64,000 nt of DNA from Aurelia coerulea. Taxonomy: Eukaryota > Cnidaria > Scyphozoa > Semaeostomeae > Ulmaridae. A program made the position numbers and the translations under genes. This document shows, piece by piece, positions 30,501 through 44,600 of this stretch. How positions within the stretch are numbered: position 1 is the first letter of the stretch; each line of letters begins with the position of its first letter. Location: NCBI GenBank assembly GCA_039566865.1, contig CM076960.1:3224001-3288000 (forward strand). The letters run 5' to 3'. Under the pieces are notes generated by a model. That model worked only from the letters and a program-made list of their open reading frames with translations, searched no databases and had not been told where the DNA came from.

Positions 30501-33500
30501 GGCAAGCCAACGAAGCAATCTTCAACTGGTTTCGGAGGTGTTCCACAAAGGGCTGTTGATGGAAACAAAAACTCAAACTGGAATGGACGATCATGTACAC
30601 ATACTAACAAACAAAATAGGCCATGGTGGAGAGTTGATCACGGAGTGCAAATAAAGGTTTACAAAGTGAGCCTCACCACTAGAGGTGATTGCTGCTGGAA
30701 CAGGTTGAGACAAATTGAAATCAGAGTTGGAAATGTTGATAACAACCCAGCTGCAAATGCACTGTATGTATTTGGATTTCTTGTTTGATTAACAGCATAC
30801 GTTACTGCGTGGATATAATGGCATCTGTTGTGTAAGGGCATGCTATTATGCCCAATTATTAGGGTGGTTTCCAAGGCCATGTCTTGAGAAGGGTTACGTC
30901 AATAAAGTCTGTCTCAAGTTTGTATCACATGAGATTTGCGATAACGCAAAAGAACCTATACAAAACCCTTCAATCTTTGTTATTCGCAAGCATTTTCACG
31001 TGCCATCTAATTTGAGGCAGACTAGAGATAATGCTTCATTGATATATTTTATCGTTGATTCTCGCCAAACAGTCTCAACTGAACTGTTATCCTTGCTAAC
31101 TTACACAGGGACTAAAATTTGTAAGGGGTATTATGTTTGTGATTCATTTGAAAATATAGCAAAGGCCATTTTTTAATATTTGGGTTAAAAAGAGCCTGAC
31201 CTTATATCTGTGTTTATGCGACAGGCTCCACACCTTTCAAAACAATTTTCTGAGCAGCTATTACATTTTTCTTTGGATTGAAATGCTTAATTATTGGTTT
31301 AGATAGTTGCTTAATAACTCCCTTCAGTTGACTTCCCATGACACTGTAAAGCTCTAGGTAGCCCCCTCTATATCGAGCATCCTTCTTTGATAGGCACTTC
31401 CGTTCTAAGGCAAAATTTTAATAGGCCCTCTCTCTCTCTCTGTAATGCCCCTTCTTACATGAAATTCGAGAGGTTGCCAAAGATTTTCATTAATTTTGCT
31501 AAAACAAGTGTGGATGTTATTTTGGTACTATCTGGGATAAAAATTGCTTTGAATTTATGCATTTGACTCGTGAAATTGCTTTTGATTCCGCAAGATATGA
31601 GGAAACACCTGACAAGCTGCCATATCCTTTATAACCTTGTCATTTGACTTTGTGAATAACGCCCCTTCTCTAATAAATCCCCTGCCTTTTAAGCCACCTT
31701 TGAAGTCTCTGACATTAGATATGCCCCCTGGTGCTTAAAGGGGCTCCGTTGCCAAACTGTAAACAAATCTGATAACACCGCATGTGTCAATTTTTCTCCA
31801 TTGTTTTTGTTTCGTAGCTTCACCCAAGCCATCAAAAAATGCTCCTTAAAAAATCCATTTATATCCAAGCAATCGTAAAGGATATGAGTGTTTGGTTTTT
31901 TCCTCTGTGAAATGCAACGATTTATCTTCAAAATCATGCTTTTGTTTTTGAAAAACAGGTAAACGTCTGTGTGCTATAGCCCACCCGGGGGGGGGGGGGT
32001 AACTCCAGTACTCAGTGGTACGGGGTTGTGCCATATTTTAGGGTACCTTTTTCATCAGAAGTTCCGGATTTATGGGTAACCTTTTTGGAGAAATTTCCGG
32101 ATTTGTGGGTATGCTTTTGAGGAATCTCCGGATTTATGGGTATACTTTTGAGAAACTCTCAGATTTTGTTGCTTTTATAATGTCAGTCTTATTTCAAGTG
32201 CCAAATGCTTTCAACTTCCGGATTTATGGGTGTACTTTTCTTGAGCTTTCCGGATTTATGGGTACCAGTTTTTGAAATTTTCCGGATTTATGGGTACCAG
32301 TTTTTGAAATTTTCCGGATTTATATTTATCATTTTTTGAAATTTTCTGGATTTATGGGGGGTAGTACTATACACTGAATGGCACAACCCCGTACCACTGA
32401 GTACTGGAGTTACCCCCCCCCGGGATAGCCCATCAAAAAACTGCAAAATTACCGTTTCGACCGAGATTTGGAAACGGAGCCCCTTCAACAGAGCTTTCAC
32501 GCTATAACCTTTGTTGTCATTTTTCCTTTTAGATGTGTCTATTACCCAGGCGCTTTTGGCAGGGGACAAACAAAACAACTTACTTGTACTCAGCAAAAAT
32601 TCGGAAGATACACTTATGTAACTCTGAGGGTGAACGAATATCTGACCCTTTGTGAAGTTGAAGTGTATGCTGTTAGAGGAGGTAAATATCACTCTATTAT
32701 CTTAAAGTCCCTTATAGATAAATCACGTGATAGAATTTTGACATACTTTCCCGTAAAGGGCCTGAGCACGTGGCCACAGCTACGAGTAGTGCAGAAAACT
32801 GACAAGGATTGCCTTACCCTGTTTCAACGACACTTAAAATGTTGCTCAGTTGGGTAACAGAAGATTTAAATGAAATTTATGTAAATAAAGCTAGCGTTTG
32901 ATGACGCATGAGTCTCAAACGCGCACATGTACTGGTCATGTGATTAAAATAAGATGTACTCTCCCGCTTATTTTTGTATCCATTTGTAAGTGACCCAGAC
33001 ACATGAACCAAATAGGATCAGTATCAGTGGTGGAAGAAATATTCGCCTTCCTGCGAAGGAACGTCAAACCAGAATTCTTCCATTCTTTCCTCCCTTTAGT
33101 CCTTCCTGTCTTTATGTTTTCAATTTTTGCTTTCTTTGTCATCCTATCTTCCCTCCATCCTTTCTTCCTTCTCTCCTTTTTCTTTCCATGTATAGAAAAC
33201 TGTCGAATATTACCTTGCCTGTCTTTAAGAAATTTGGTACGTGGGCTCAGTTCGATGGCAGGAGATCTTGAGGAACGTTTTAAAGGGGCTGGGTCACGTA
33301 AAGTAAACAAACTTCTTTCGAAACGACGATTTTGCAGTTTTTTTGACTGGCCATATCACACAGATTTTCCACTAATTTTCTCAAAATGAAAGTGCTACTT
33401 TGAAGATGAACTCTTGAACTTCAGAGAGAAACAAACGAAACAACCATATGTTGTAAGATTGCAAAGATATTGATGGATTTTTAGAAGTAACTTTATTGTG

Positions 33501-36500
33501 GATTCACCCCATCCACCAAAATCTGTGCAAAACACAATGGTCGCGTGCCGGCGTGTGCGGGCAACAATATAGATTATAAAGTTAACAGATTTGTTTACGG
33601 TTACGTGACCCAGCCCCTTTAATGATGGCTGATGGTTTTGTCTCTGTGGAATCTTGTTTACTGACATCTTGACCAAGACTGACGACGTGATTCCTTGTAT
33701 TCGTTCAACGTTTTTTAACCTGATGTTATATTTTCACTTAATACTCAGTTTGAAGCCATAATATCAACCAATTCAATGGAGAGACTTTGGACTCATCGTC
33801 ATAAGTCTAATCTTGATTACCGCTTCCACAACTGCTTAGCTTCAGTCTGCTGAAACGGACTGAACAACAAGGACAGATTTTGTAACGCAAAATAGCATGA
33901 GTTGGTTTTGTTCACACCTGAATTCAAAGCGATTAGCGATTGCAGACAAAGGAAATTCTTTCAACCAGTAATTCAAAACAAACAAAGCCGCGAGAGTTTC
34001 TCTGAAACCCATGTAGCTAGCGCGCTCGTTGTGCATTCCAGAAATTGTTTTTAAGAGCAAACATGAGCACATATCGAAAGAAGAAGGACATATCTACACA
34101 TCTACCGCGGCCATTTTATTTCTTTGGTTCAGAAGCTGAGCAGTAAATACTTTAATTACACCCAAAAATATAAGAGAATTGAATCGCCTCCCAATCGGCT
34201 TTTGAATCAAATGGACTAAATGCACGTGGCTGATGTGTAGATATATTCTTCTTCTTTCGGTATATGCTCATGTTTGCTCTTAAAAATGATTTCTGGAATG
34301 CACAATGAGCGCGCTAGCTACCTGGGTTTCAGAGAAACATTTGCGGTTTTGTTTGTTTTAAATTACTGGTTGAAAGAGTTTCCTTTGTCTGCAATCGCTA
34401 ATCGCTTTGAATTCAGGTGTCAATCAAAAGCAACTCATGCTATTGTTTTACAAAATCTGTCCTTGTTGAACGGAACAGAATCTCCACGCAACATGTAAAT
34501 TTTCGTCTTCGAGCACCTGCAAGGAGTCCTCATCTGCAGATGACCAGATGCATCACAATCAAATCATTTATGTACTTCTCCCTCCGGGTTCGAAAAACAT
34601 GATGTAGCCTCCTGTGCACAGAGCTTGTTTGTGTCTCCACTCCTTTCGTTTTGTATATCGTATCCAAACTGTTTGAGGCGTTATATTCTAAATATATTCC
34701 TCTCATTTACTTTTGTATTCCTTGCAGCAACGAAACCTGCACCTCCTGGAAAACCAATGACTGGTATGTAACTTCTTTATAATTTCCTCCCGTTTGGGCT
34801 ACAGTAGCATAGGTTCCAAATCTTTATCTCGGCGTAAAAAGGTGGGTGTAAAATTCAATGACCTATTTCTTCTGATTGAATGGCTTGAAAGAAACTTCAG
34901 ATACTTATCTATAATTCCACCGTTGGACTTTTCAGAAATTTTGAATATTTTTGGAAATTACAGCGTATCTTAAATTTCAATTCATTTGAGGATGTGACGT
35001 CATCAAATTTCTAAATCATAAACCAGATGAGTGACAGACTTTTGCTTGACACCATATTGTAGGCATTTATGAACTATGGTTTCCTTCGAAATTATTTCAT
35101 GTTACGTCAAACTGTTTGGAAATTACGATGGTTTTAAGTTTTTTTGAAAATTTTTCTTGAATTCTTGAAAAAGAAGAAAAACACTCTAATTCTGAAAATA
35201 TTGAAGATTTCAGAAAATTCCAACGGTAGAATTATAGAGAATTAGCTAAACTTTCTTTGAAGTCATTCAGTTCAAAGAAATAGGTCACTCAATTTTACAC
35301 CAGCCTTTTTAAAGATTTGGAACCTATGCTGGCTACAGTGCATGTTGAGAGTAAATATATTTGCTGCTGATATAGGGGGTGTTGATCCGCGAAGCATGTA
35401 AGCCTCTGTCCTTTTCAGCCTATTTATAGGCCTGGGAAAGTGCAGCAAATAGAATTGTTTAGCTCCGCTAAGTCGAGCAACGGATGCTGGCGGACGCTCC
35501 TCCGAGTGCAAATCCTGCTATTTCCTCCCTTAACCGGACATCGTCTCGATGTGAAAGCAAGATATTGATTTGATGTGAGAAATGGGACTACTAGAGAAGG
35601 AAATACCAAAATTTTCAAATTCACCTTTACCTGTATTGGGACTGCAATGCCTGCCAGAAGTCTTGGAACATCTGTGCTAATTTCACCTAGCTTTTGAATT
35701 TTCCCCATTTTTTGCTTAGAAATTCCGTTATGTTAGTGATTTTGCATTATGGATGGGCTTGTAAAGGATCAGCGAAGACAGAGCAGTTTTAAAGCCTTCT
35801 TTAGTTCACACATTAATTGGTTATTTCTCTTAGGCAACATTGCAAGAGGCAAGCCAACGAAGCAATCTTCAACTGGTTACGGAGGTGTTCCACAAAGGGC
35901 TGTTGATGGAAACAAAAACTCAAACTGGAATGGACGATCATGTACACATACTAACAAACAAAATAGGCCATGGTGGAGAGTTGATCTTCAAAGCATCCAA
36001 AAGATCCTTAAAGTTAAGCTGACGACCAGAGGTGATTGCTGCTGGAATAGGCTTAAACAAGTTGAGGTCAGAGTTGGAATGGTGGACAACCCAACTTCAA
36101 ATGCAATGTATGTATCTTGATCTTTCCTATAAATATACCAAAATATAAACAGTAATGGACCAATGAATGAATCTTGGGGAACCTATGAATGACCTGATTC
36201 GTTTTTGTTGTTCAAAACTTCATTGAATTGAATTTTCCTTATTGCTCAAACTACGTCTCACAACTCTCTGTACTAAAACCCAACCAACCCAATTTCTAAT
36301 GCAATGGGCTCAATATCTTACCCTGATGTATGCCGAGATATAAACAGTAATAGGCCCATGAATGAATTTTGGAGAACTTATGACCTGCTGCGATATATTT
36401 GTCCCAAACTCTATTGAATTGATTTTCCTTAAGCTTCTCGTTGACGATAAAGCCTGATTCTCACTGGTCGTAGAAATTTGGCTTTCCTTTACAGTCAAAT

Positions 36501-39500
36501 ATCGTTCCGAGTGCAAAGTGAACATTCATCGCATTGGAGAAATTGGTGACGAAGAAAGCGATGAAATTTCATCGCGCAGTGGGAACCAGCTTTGTAAGCA
36601 GCATTCAAGTAATTTCATTTCCCTCAAGAGATGAAAGTGAATTATTGTTGTATCACAAACGTAATTTCTTTCATAGAATCCTCCTTACAAAATTGGGCCA
36701 AATATTCCCCCTTTAATCTTAAGAGATTTTGAAAATTGAATCATCCTTTTTCAGTTGTGCATTCCATCCTGGAGCATTCAGCAGAGGTCAGACAAAGGAT
36801 ATCACATGCACCTCACCAAAAACTGGAAGATATGTCTTCATCGTTCTAAGAGCTACAGAATATCTTACTCTTTGCGAAGTTGAAATATTTGCTGTCAGAG
36901 GAGGTATGTTATGTTATAACTAGTCTTACGAGACCCTATTCTTGTGATCTCTATATTATTATTTTTTATTATGACACCGATTTCTTCGAAAAAGGATCAG
37001 TGGATAATGACTTGTATTTTTGCAAATTTAATTAATTAATTAATTGATTGATTGATTGATTGATTCACTTGTTAAATGATTGATTAATCGATTTAACTGA
37101 TTGATTCATTTTTAGGCGGAAGACCAGTTCCTCCACAGAAGTTCACAGGTAATTCTTCGTATATCCTGACTCTTTATTGTGAAACAATCACATTCATACA
37201 ACGCACAAAGTATATCTTTATCCAGGTCCAAAATGGTACAACTTTACCAAAATGCTTTATGCATCAAGTACTTTCTTCGATATCAAAATTATCTACTTGA
37301 GCATAATTTGAGTAAGGAGGCCTTAAATACTACAAACTGATTTTTGCAGACAAACAAATATTGTGGTATCTGAGAAAATTAAGTGGCGATAAATAGAAAT
37401 TACAATGTTCTTAGCAAATTACACGTTACTATCTCAAAAGAAAAGTAAAGTTCAGAAAGTAAAGAAAAGTAAGTGGGTAGACATAGTTGTTGCTCCCCGT
37501 GGTCTTGTCCTTGTAGTGGAGTAGAGTAGTTTGTAAGTATAGTAATTAAGTAAATATGTATTGTAAATTTTTAGCAGAATGTATAAGAAAAGAAAAGTAA
37601 AATCGAAGTATGTACAATGTCTCGTTTGGCCTTTTCTTGAAGATGGAATGAAAAGGTGCATGTTTGACATTTGATTAACTTCTACCCATCAGACGTTTTT
37701 TTAAACGGGGAATACACAAATCAGACCATGTTTGCGCTATACAGTAAAAACCCGCATATAAGAACCACCCACTTATAAGAACCTAAGGCCTAAAATGTTC
37801 TAATTTCACCCCATTACAGAAGAACCTATTCATCCTTCAATTCAAGGAAGGTTCTTATCTTAAAAAAATTTAAATGTAAACTACTGGTTGGTAATATGTG
37901 GCAAATGTTACAAGAAATTTAACGCATTAAATAAAAAAATCCTTGTATGAATGGATTGGATACAGACAAGGCCAGGTAGATATGGTTGTTCTTTACAAAA
38001 TTGTGTCATGATAATGAGTATGTGAAAACCTTGTTTTCTTATATTTGGCCTAAATTCCCGAAGATCTGTAATTGATTCTTTTGATAAGAACCTATTTGAG
38101 AACCTTGCATCCTGTTTTCAAGAATAGTATCATATGCATAAGAACCTAAACAGGGTGATTTCAAAATGTAAGGTTCTTATATGCGGGTTTTTACTATACC
38201 GGTACAGTTTTGATCCGTTACAAAGTTGTTGCGGTTCAAGAGTATTTACACTGCTCTAGAAATAAGTTATTCCATAGTAGACTGAAGGAGCAAAAATGCT
38301 ACGAATTAGCAGGAGCAGTGTAAATGGGAGGCTGATCCGCAACACTTTAATGATTGATCCAAAATTTTAACGGTACAGAGTAAATGGGGTCTCAATCTGA
38401 GTTTCGGCCTAATAATAATAATATAATTTATTTCAAGTTGGCGACAAGGGTAGCTGAACAGCTAATTAAAGCCAACTATGTACAAAGAAAACCTATTTAC
38501 ATACTTTCTAAAATCTAAAATATAATGACAAATTTAAACTAAATATAGCCAAGATTCTTGAAATATGTCTTGCAAAGCTTGCAGTTGCATTTGTCTGTAA
38601 CCAACTTTTAATACGACTCTTAAAGACTCCTAAAGTGGAAGACTCTTTAGTTTCACTAGGTAATGTTTGCCAAAGTCTACTTCCAACATAACGTATGGTT
38701 TCTATACCATGAGCAGTTGTATTTGCCCTTGGTACCAGAAGACCATCGATCGTTATTTCTAAGATTGTACTTGTTCGTTCTTTCGACAAAGACATCTTCC
38801 ATGAAAGCTGGATTTAAATTGTTTTTGGTTTTATAAATCTCTATCATAAGCAACTACAGAACCATACTGTAGACCTTTTTTTTTTTTTTTTATACAAATA
38901 TAAAAATTTACAATGCATTTTACATTTAACTATACCTTTCTAATTACTATACGACACTACAAGTACGATGCCATGGGGAGCGAAAGACAATGACTACCCC
39001 AAAACTGTAGACCTTTTACTCACCCAGCTGAATGTCATGTTTCAGGTAACATCGCAAGAGGCAAGCCAACCAAACAATCTTCAACCGGTTTCGGTGGAGC
39101 TTCATCAAGAGCCGTTGATGGAAACAAGAATACCCAATGGGGCGGCAGCTCTTGTACGCACACAAATAAACAGAACGGACCATGGTGGAGGGTTGATTTA
39201 CAAAGGCAACAATTGATTGGCAAGGTTAAACTCACCACCAGAGGTGATTGCTGCTGGAATCGATTGAGACAAGTAGAGATTAGAGTTGGAAATGTTGATA
39301 ACAATCCAAGAGCAAATGCACTGTAAGTAGATTAAAGGCCCATCGTTAACCGTGATCCTTTGTGCCGCTGAAAACGACTTTCATACGATATGAGGATTAA
39401 TAACAATCCAAGAGCAAATCCACTGTAAATAGATTGAAGGCTAAGCCAGCAAAGCTACAGATTTCTACTTGCCACCATACTGTAGACCTTCATAAACTTT

Positions 39501-41563
39501 GGCTTTCTTGGAGGTTATATCATTTTTCCTTTGTACTGGTTTAGGATTTACGATGACTTAAATTTTTCAATATTTTCCATGAATTTTTCCAAAATGATTG
39601 AATTGCCGCCATTTTGAAAAAAATAAACATATCAAAAAATTTTCACGGCGGATTTACAGCAAAGCTCCATAAGTTCCTTTCAAGCCATTCAATGCAAAGA
39701 AAAATGTCAGAATTTTACACCCACCTTTTCCGAGATTCGAAAGATTTGAGCCCTATGCCCTATAAATAAATTAGACACTGATTCACACGAAATTTGAGTC
39801 TTTAGTATATTAATTTTGGATCTCTTATGAGACTTTCGCATTTCTTTCAGATGCACTTATTTCCCTGGAGCATTTAGCAGAAGCCAGACAAGAGAATTTA
39901 GCTGTGCTCCTTCAAAACCAGGAAGATTTGTTTACGTCACACTTCGAGGATCTGAATATCTCACATTGTGTGAAGTCGAAGTTTTTGCATTGAGTGGAGG
40001 TTGGTTTTGAAATATATGAAATATGAAATATATGGACTTTTTGAAGCCAATCGACTTAGATTTCTGACTCAGTTTAGGATAGCTTTTTGAGAGAGCATAA
40101 GTTTCTCAACAACTTTTGCGATGCGTCTGATCCTTTGTGTTTATTAAATGATGGTGTGCAAAATACCGACCATAACACATTGCTTTGCCAAGAAATATTA
40201 ACGATTTATCTCTTTGTGCACTTTTAAATATCTGGTTATATGGGGACTATAAAAGGCTTAACTGCACTCTAAAATGGCGCAACATTTCGGCAACCTTAGA
40301 ATACATCTTAGCAACTGGACGAATGAACTGAACTGCATCCCTTATCCCCCCTCTCTGTTTTCTTTTTCATCGTCTTGTGTCTTCTTTTGTTTGTTTTATG
40401 TTTTAATGTTGTAGGTTTTTTGATGATTTAATATATATAAAAGAGGTCGGTTTTTATCTTTTATCTGACGTTTACTTAGTGAGTTCAAAAGCACTCCACG
40501 TCTGCAAAATTATACTTCCCAGATGTTGTGTTATTATGTCGGAAAGAAGGAAATTGTTGACTGAGGATATCTTACTTGCATTTATGGAAGTGGATGGATT
40601 GGATCCACTCCTAAGTGACTGTTTGAAGTCAACGTATATCTCTGCAATCTTATAAAATATGAATATTTGTTTGCTCCTCTGTGAAATATAAGAATTTATT
40701 TCAAAATGAGGCTTTTATTTGTATGCGGTGGTCTAACTGAAAACTGTAAGATCACCGTTTCGATAGAAATTCCGTAACTCAGCTCATTTAAGTTGTTATC
40801 ATTATCTTGGTCCGTCGTTATGCAAATGGTTCTTCCTTTTATCGTAGGCGTAAAGCCACCAAAACCAAAACCCACTGGTCCTCTCACCGGTAAGTGAATT
40901 TAAAATTCATTTGTCATTTTGAAATAATTTTCCATCAATCCAAATGGTTTCTATTTCCTGTTACTTGCACTGTAAATGGCCTAGGGGGATATCACGCCTT
41001 TAAAATCTCGTACGCTTTTGGTAAAAATATTTTGTTAAATTCGCAAAAATATTCATAAAGCTCGTTAAATGACATTACCAATTTCTGCTGCGAAGAAGGT
41101 TTACAGCGAACAGACTCGCACTTAGAGTCATTTCATGTCGTAAAGGCAGAATAACGCACCAAAGGCGAAGTGGTGCATCCGTAATTTATGGACCACCCCC
41201 TCCCACCAAATCAGTATGAAATGTACCCTGGTTCACACGTCATTCTTCACTTCTGCAGAGCTTTACTCCGTGTGGAGTGATACTTGAGCATGTTTGGTAC
41301 AACTCCCATTTCATTTCAATGAATTGTAAATAACTATTAAGTAGGCCTAAATTGGCTGCAAGTTCAGCAAATTTCTTTATGAGCCTACCATGTTTTGATG
41401 ATGATGACGATCAAACATCGAAGTTGAATCTGTTGTACCGAACAGCCTCCAACGTCGTGCTCCTCTCATGCACAGTGCTTTGGTGTCAAATTAAATCCAG
41501 CACCCGAAACAATATTTCAACCAAGCCTCAATGTTGTTCATTGTTTAGCATCTCTAATTTTGA

Positions 41564-41614
<51 letters not shown>

Positions 41615-44600
41615 TTGATTTCATATATTTAGGGAGGGTAGCCCTTCAGCAAGTGCTGATTTTCAAGGGCCTCCATCTACGATACAATACAATAATGATA
41701 ATATAATACAAAGGAAAGGAAAACATGTTTACAATATGTCAAAGTCTAATTAATCTATTAAAAACAATGTTAGAAATAATGATCAGTGTCAAAATCAATT
41801 TACAGGGTATTTAAAATATATTATCTACACAGCAGTCTACGCTAAATATGGCTCTTGAAGGCATTGACCGAAGATGCCTGTTTAACCTCAGTTGAAAGGC
41901 TGTTCCAGCTTTTTGCACCCCTGAATGAAAAGCATTTTTATCCATTAGCGGAACTTTTCAAAGTCAGCCTTAAGTCTCTTTCATATAAAATATTATCTCT
42001 TAGGGAACATCGCTAGAGGAAAGGGAACAAAACAATCTTCAACTGGCTACGGTGGAGCTTCAAGCCGTGCTGTTGATGGAAACAAAAACTCAAACTGGAA
42101 TGGACGATCATGTACTCACACTAATCGCCAGAGTTGGCCATGGTGGAGAGTTGATCTTGGTTCTCCGCAAGTGGTTGCGAAAGTTAGGCTCACAAACAGA
42201 GGAGACTGTTGCTCTAATCGCTTGAGGAGCATTGACATCAGAGTTGGAAATGCTGATAACAATCCAAGAGCGAATACAGTGTAAGTTTAACTTCCCTACA
42301 TCTCTGATACACAAAATGATATTGATATAGAAGATGCAAGACACGAACAAATTCTACATTATTGACACACACTGAGACTTTTCAAACCTATGTTATCAAA
42401 CAAGGGCAGATTTTGTAATGCAATAGCAACAGTTGCGTTTGACTGACACCTCAATTCAAAGCGATTAGCGACTGCAGACAAAGGAAATTCTCTCAACCAG
42501 TGATTCAAAACAAACAAAGCCGCAAAAGTTTCCCGGAAAAAGTACGGCAAACTCTCGCCTTGTGCAAGCGAAAGGTTGTTTTTAAGAGAAGTTATATGCT
42601 TAAAACGAAAGAAGAAAGGCAAATCTAAAGCTCTGTCTGGCGGATTTTGTTTATTTGATTCAGGAGCTGTTTTGTAATCCGTTGTAATCGTTTCATTTAA
42701 GCCCAAAATACACGAGAATTACATTGCGTTCTGCTCGGCTTCTGAATCAAATAGACAAAATCCGCCAAACAGACTTTTTATTTTTCCGTTCTTATTTCGT
42801 TATAAGCACATAACTCCTCTTAAAAACCACCTTTCGCTTGCACAAGGCGAAAGTTTGCCCTACTAGTTTCGGGGAAACCTTTTTTGCGGCTTTGTTCGTT
42901 TTGAATTACTGGTTTAGAGAATGTCCTTTGTCTGCAGTCGCTAATCACTTTGAATTGAGGTGTCAATCGAACGCAATTGTTGCTATTGCATTACAAAATC
43001 TGCCCTTGTTATGTTATCATCAGAGTGTGCACTGTGTCACGGTATCACACCCTTACCCTTATCTCTACTGGGTGCTTTTTTAGTTACGCCTTCCCCCTCT
43101 TTTTATCCAAAACTACAAGAGATTTAACGATAAGACTTCAAACTTAGTGGGAAAATATTCACCTGGCAAGAGTATCCAACAATGTCTTCAAACTTCTTGT
43201 GATAATTGTTCGTTAATTTTGTCACAGATGTGCATATCACCCCGGTGCCTTTGGAAAAGGACAGACCAAAGACATCAAATGTTCATCGCCAAAGACTGGC
43301 AGATTTGTGTATGTCACCCTGCGAATTACGGAATACCTTACTCTCTGTGAGGTCGAAGTCTTTGCTGTGAAAGGTAAGTTTCTTCTCTTTCTTTTGGCAA
43401 ATAAGTTTGCTAGACATCACACTCAGGTCGCAGATTAACGGTAGTAGTTTTCAGGGGTCGAGAGAATGCGAGGGCACTTGTGCATTGCTCCCAGGAAATC
43501 TGTATGGTTCTTTTTAGACCCCAGAAGATGCTCTGTATTTACAATGTTGAGTTAATTACTCGCAACAATTATTTTGATCGCCCAGTTGTAGAAAACTCCC
43601 TGTTAAAGAGGGTTAGATCTGAGAGTGTTATTGACATCTTGTAAATATCTTTAAAGATGTTTGTTCCTAAGGAATTCACATGCAGATTCGAATGATTCGA
43701 ACGAAGGTTTGATAAAGCTGTCAAAATACATTTCTTACTATTTTTCCTTACTGTTTAAGGATTAGATCTGGAGAAATTTGGAGATGAGAAACCTTACTTA
43801 AGAGAAGCGATTCGCCAAGACCTTTTTTGGTAATAGGAATAACAAAATATTTTTTAAGGTTGACTTTATTAAAGTCTAGATTTTCTGCAATCACATTTCA
43901 AATTTCGTTTTTTTTTTACAACGAAGTGGGAAAACGTTCGCCAACAGATCATCGCATATAGGAAGAGTCGATGGCTTTAATCAAACCTCTTCACAAATCT
44001 TTAGTATTTGCAAAAGAAATGTTTTTTGTGCGATCTTAGGACGGAGCTGTATTCTAATGTCATTATTCTTTTATTCAGGTGGTCCTGTCAAGCCACCACT
44101 ACCACCAGGTGGTAAGTGATTATCTAAACTTTACTTTAAAACATGCGAATGTTCGAGATTTGTTTTGTTTTGTATAGATTTCTACCTAGCATCCGAAGAA
44201 TTTTTAGGATGCTGAGAAGCTGAGCTTATCAATGTGACCACACTCGTGATTCCTTCAGCCTGGAATTACAGAGATTTGGCGACTCTCCTCACACTTTGTT
44301 GCAGGTTTGGCAGGGCGAGGACTCGAACCACCAACCTTCAGATTGGTGAGCCATCCCCGCCACTTGCTCGAGATGCTCGAGATAATGGGCAGTCGAGATA
44401 GCGAATGTAAACTGTACCTCTTTAGCTGAATCGATCATTTGAACGTGAAGTCAGTAACGAAATTATTGTTTCATTTGGAACTTGGAACGCTTTGTTTGCT
44501 GTACCGTTGTAAAAACCTGCTGTCATATTGCAAATTATATAAAAGAAGTTCATAGATGTTTTGCAACTTTGGATTAAGGCCTATAGCTGGAAAATCATTT

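Noticed and set aside
32288..32692. 134-codon minus-strand frame opposite FTP8 exon B
   Set aside because: Part is the shadow of a real exon and the rest is transposon.
33003..33389. 128-codon hydrophobic + strand frame resembling a membrane protein
   Set aside because: It arises from a CTTCC/CTTTC pyrimidine tract; an overlapping frame in another register is equally open and no family or splice context supports it.
33842..34602. Similar proteins predicted on both strands ([12 protein letters not shown] type)
   Set aside because: They are mirror translations of the two arms of a palindromic transposon.
42359..43083. Frames with the shared peptide [16 protein letters not shown] on both strands
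   Set aside because: Again the two arms of one foldback element, not genes.
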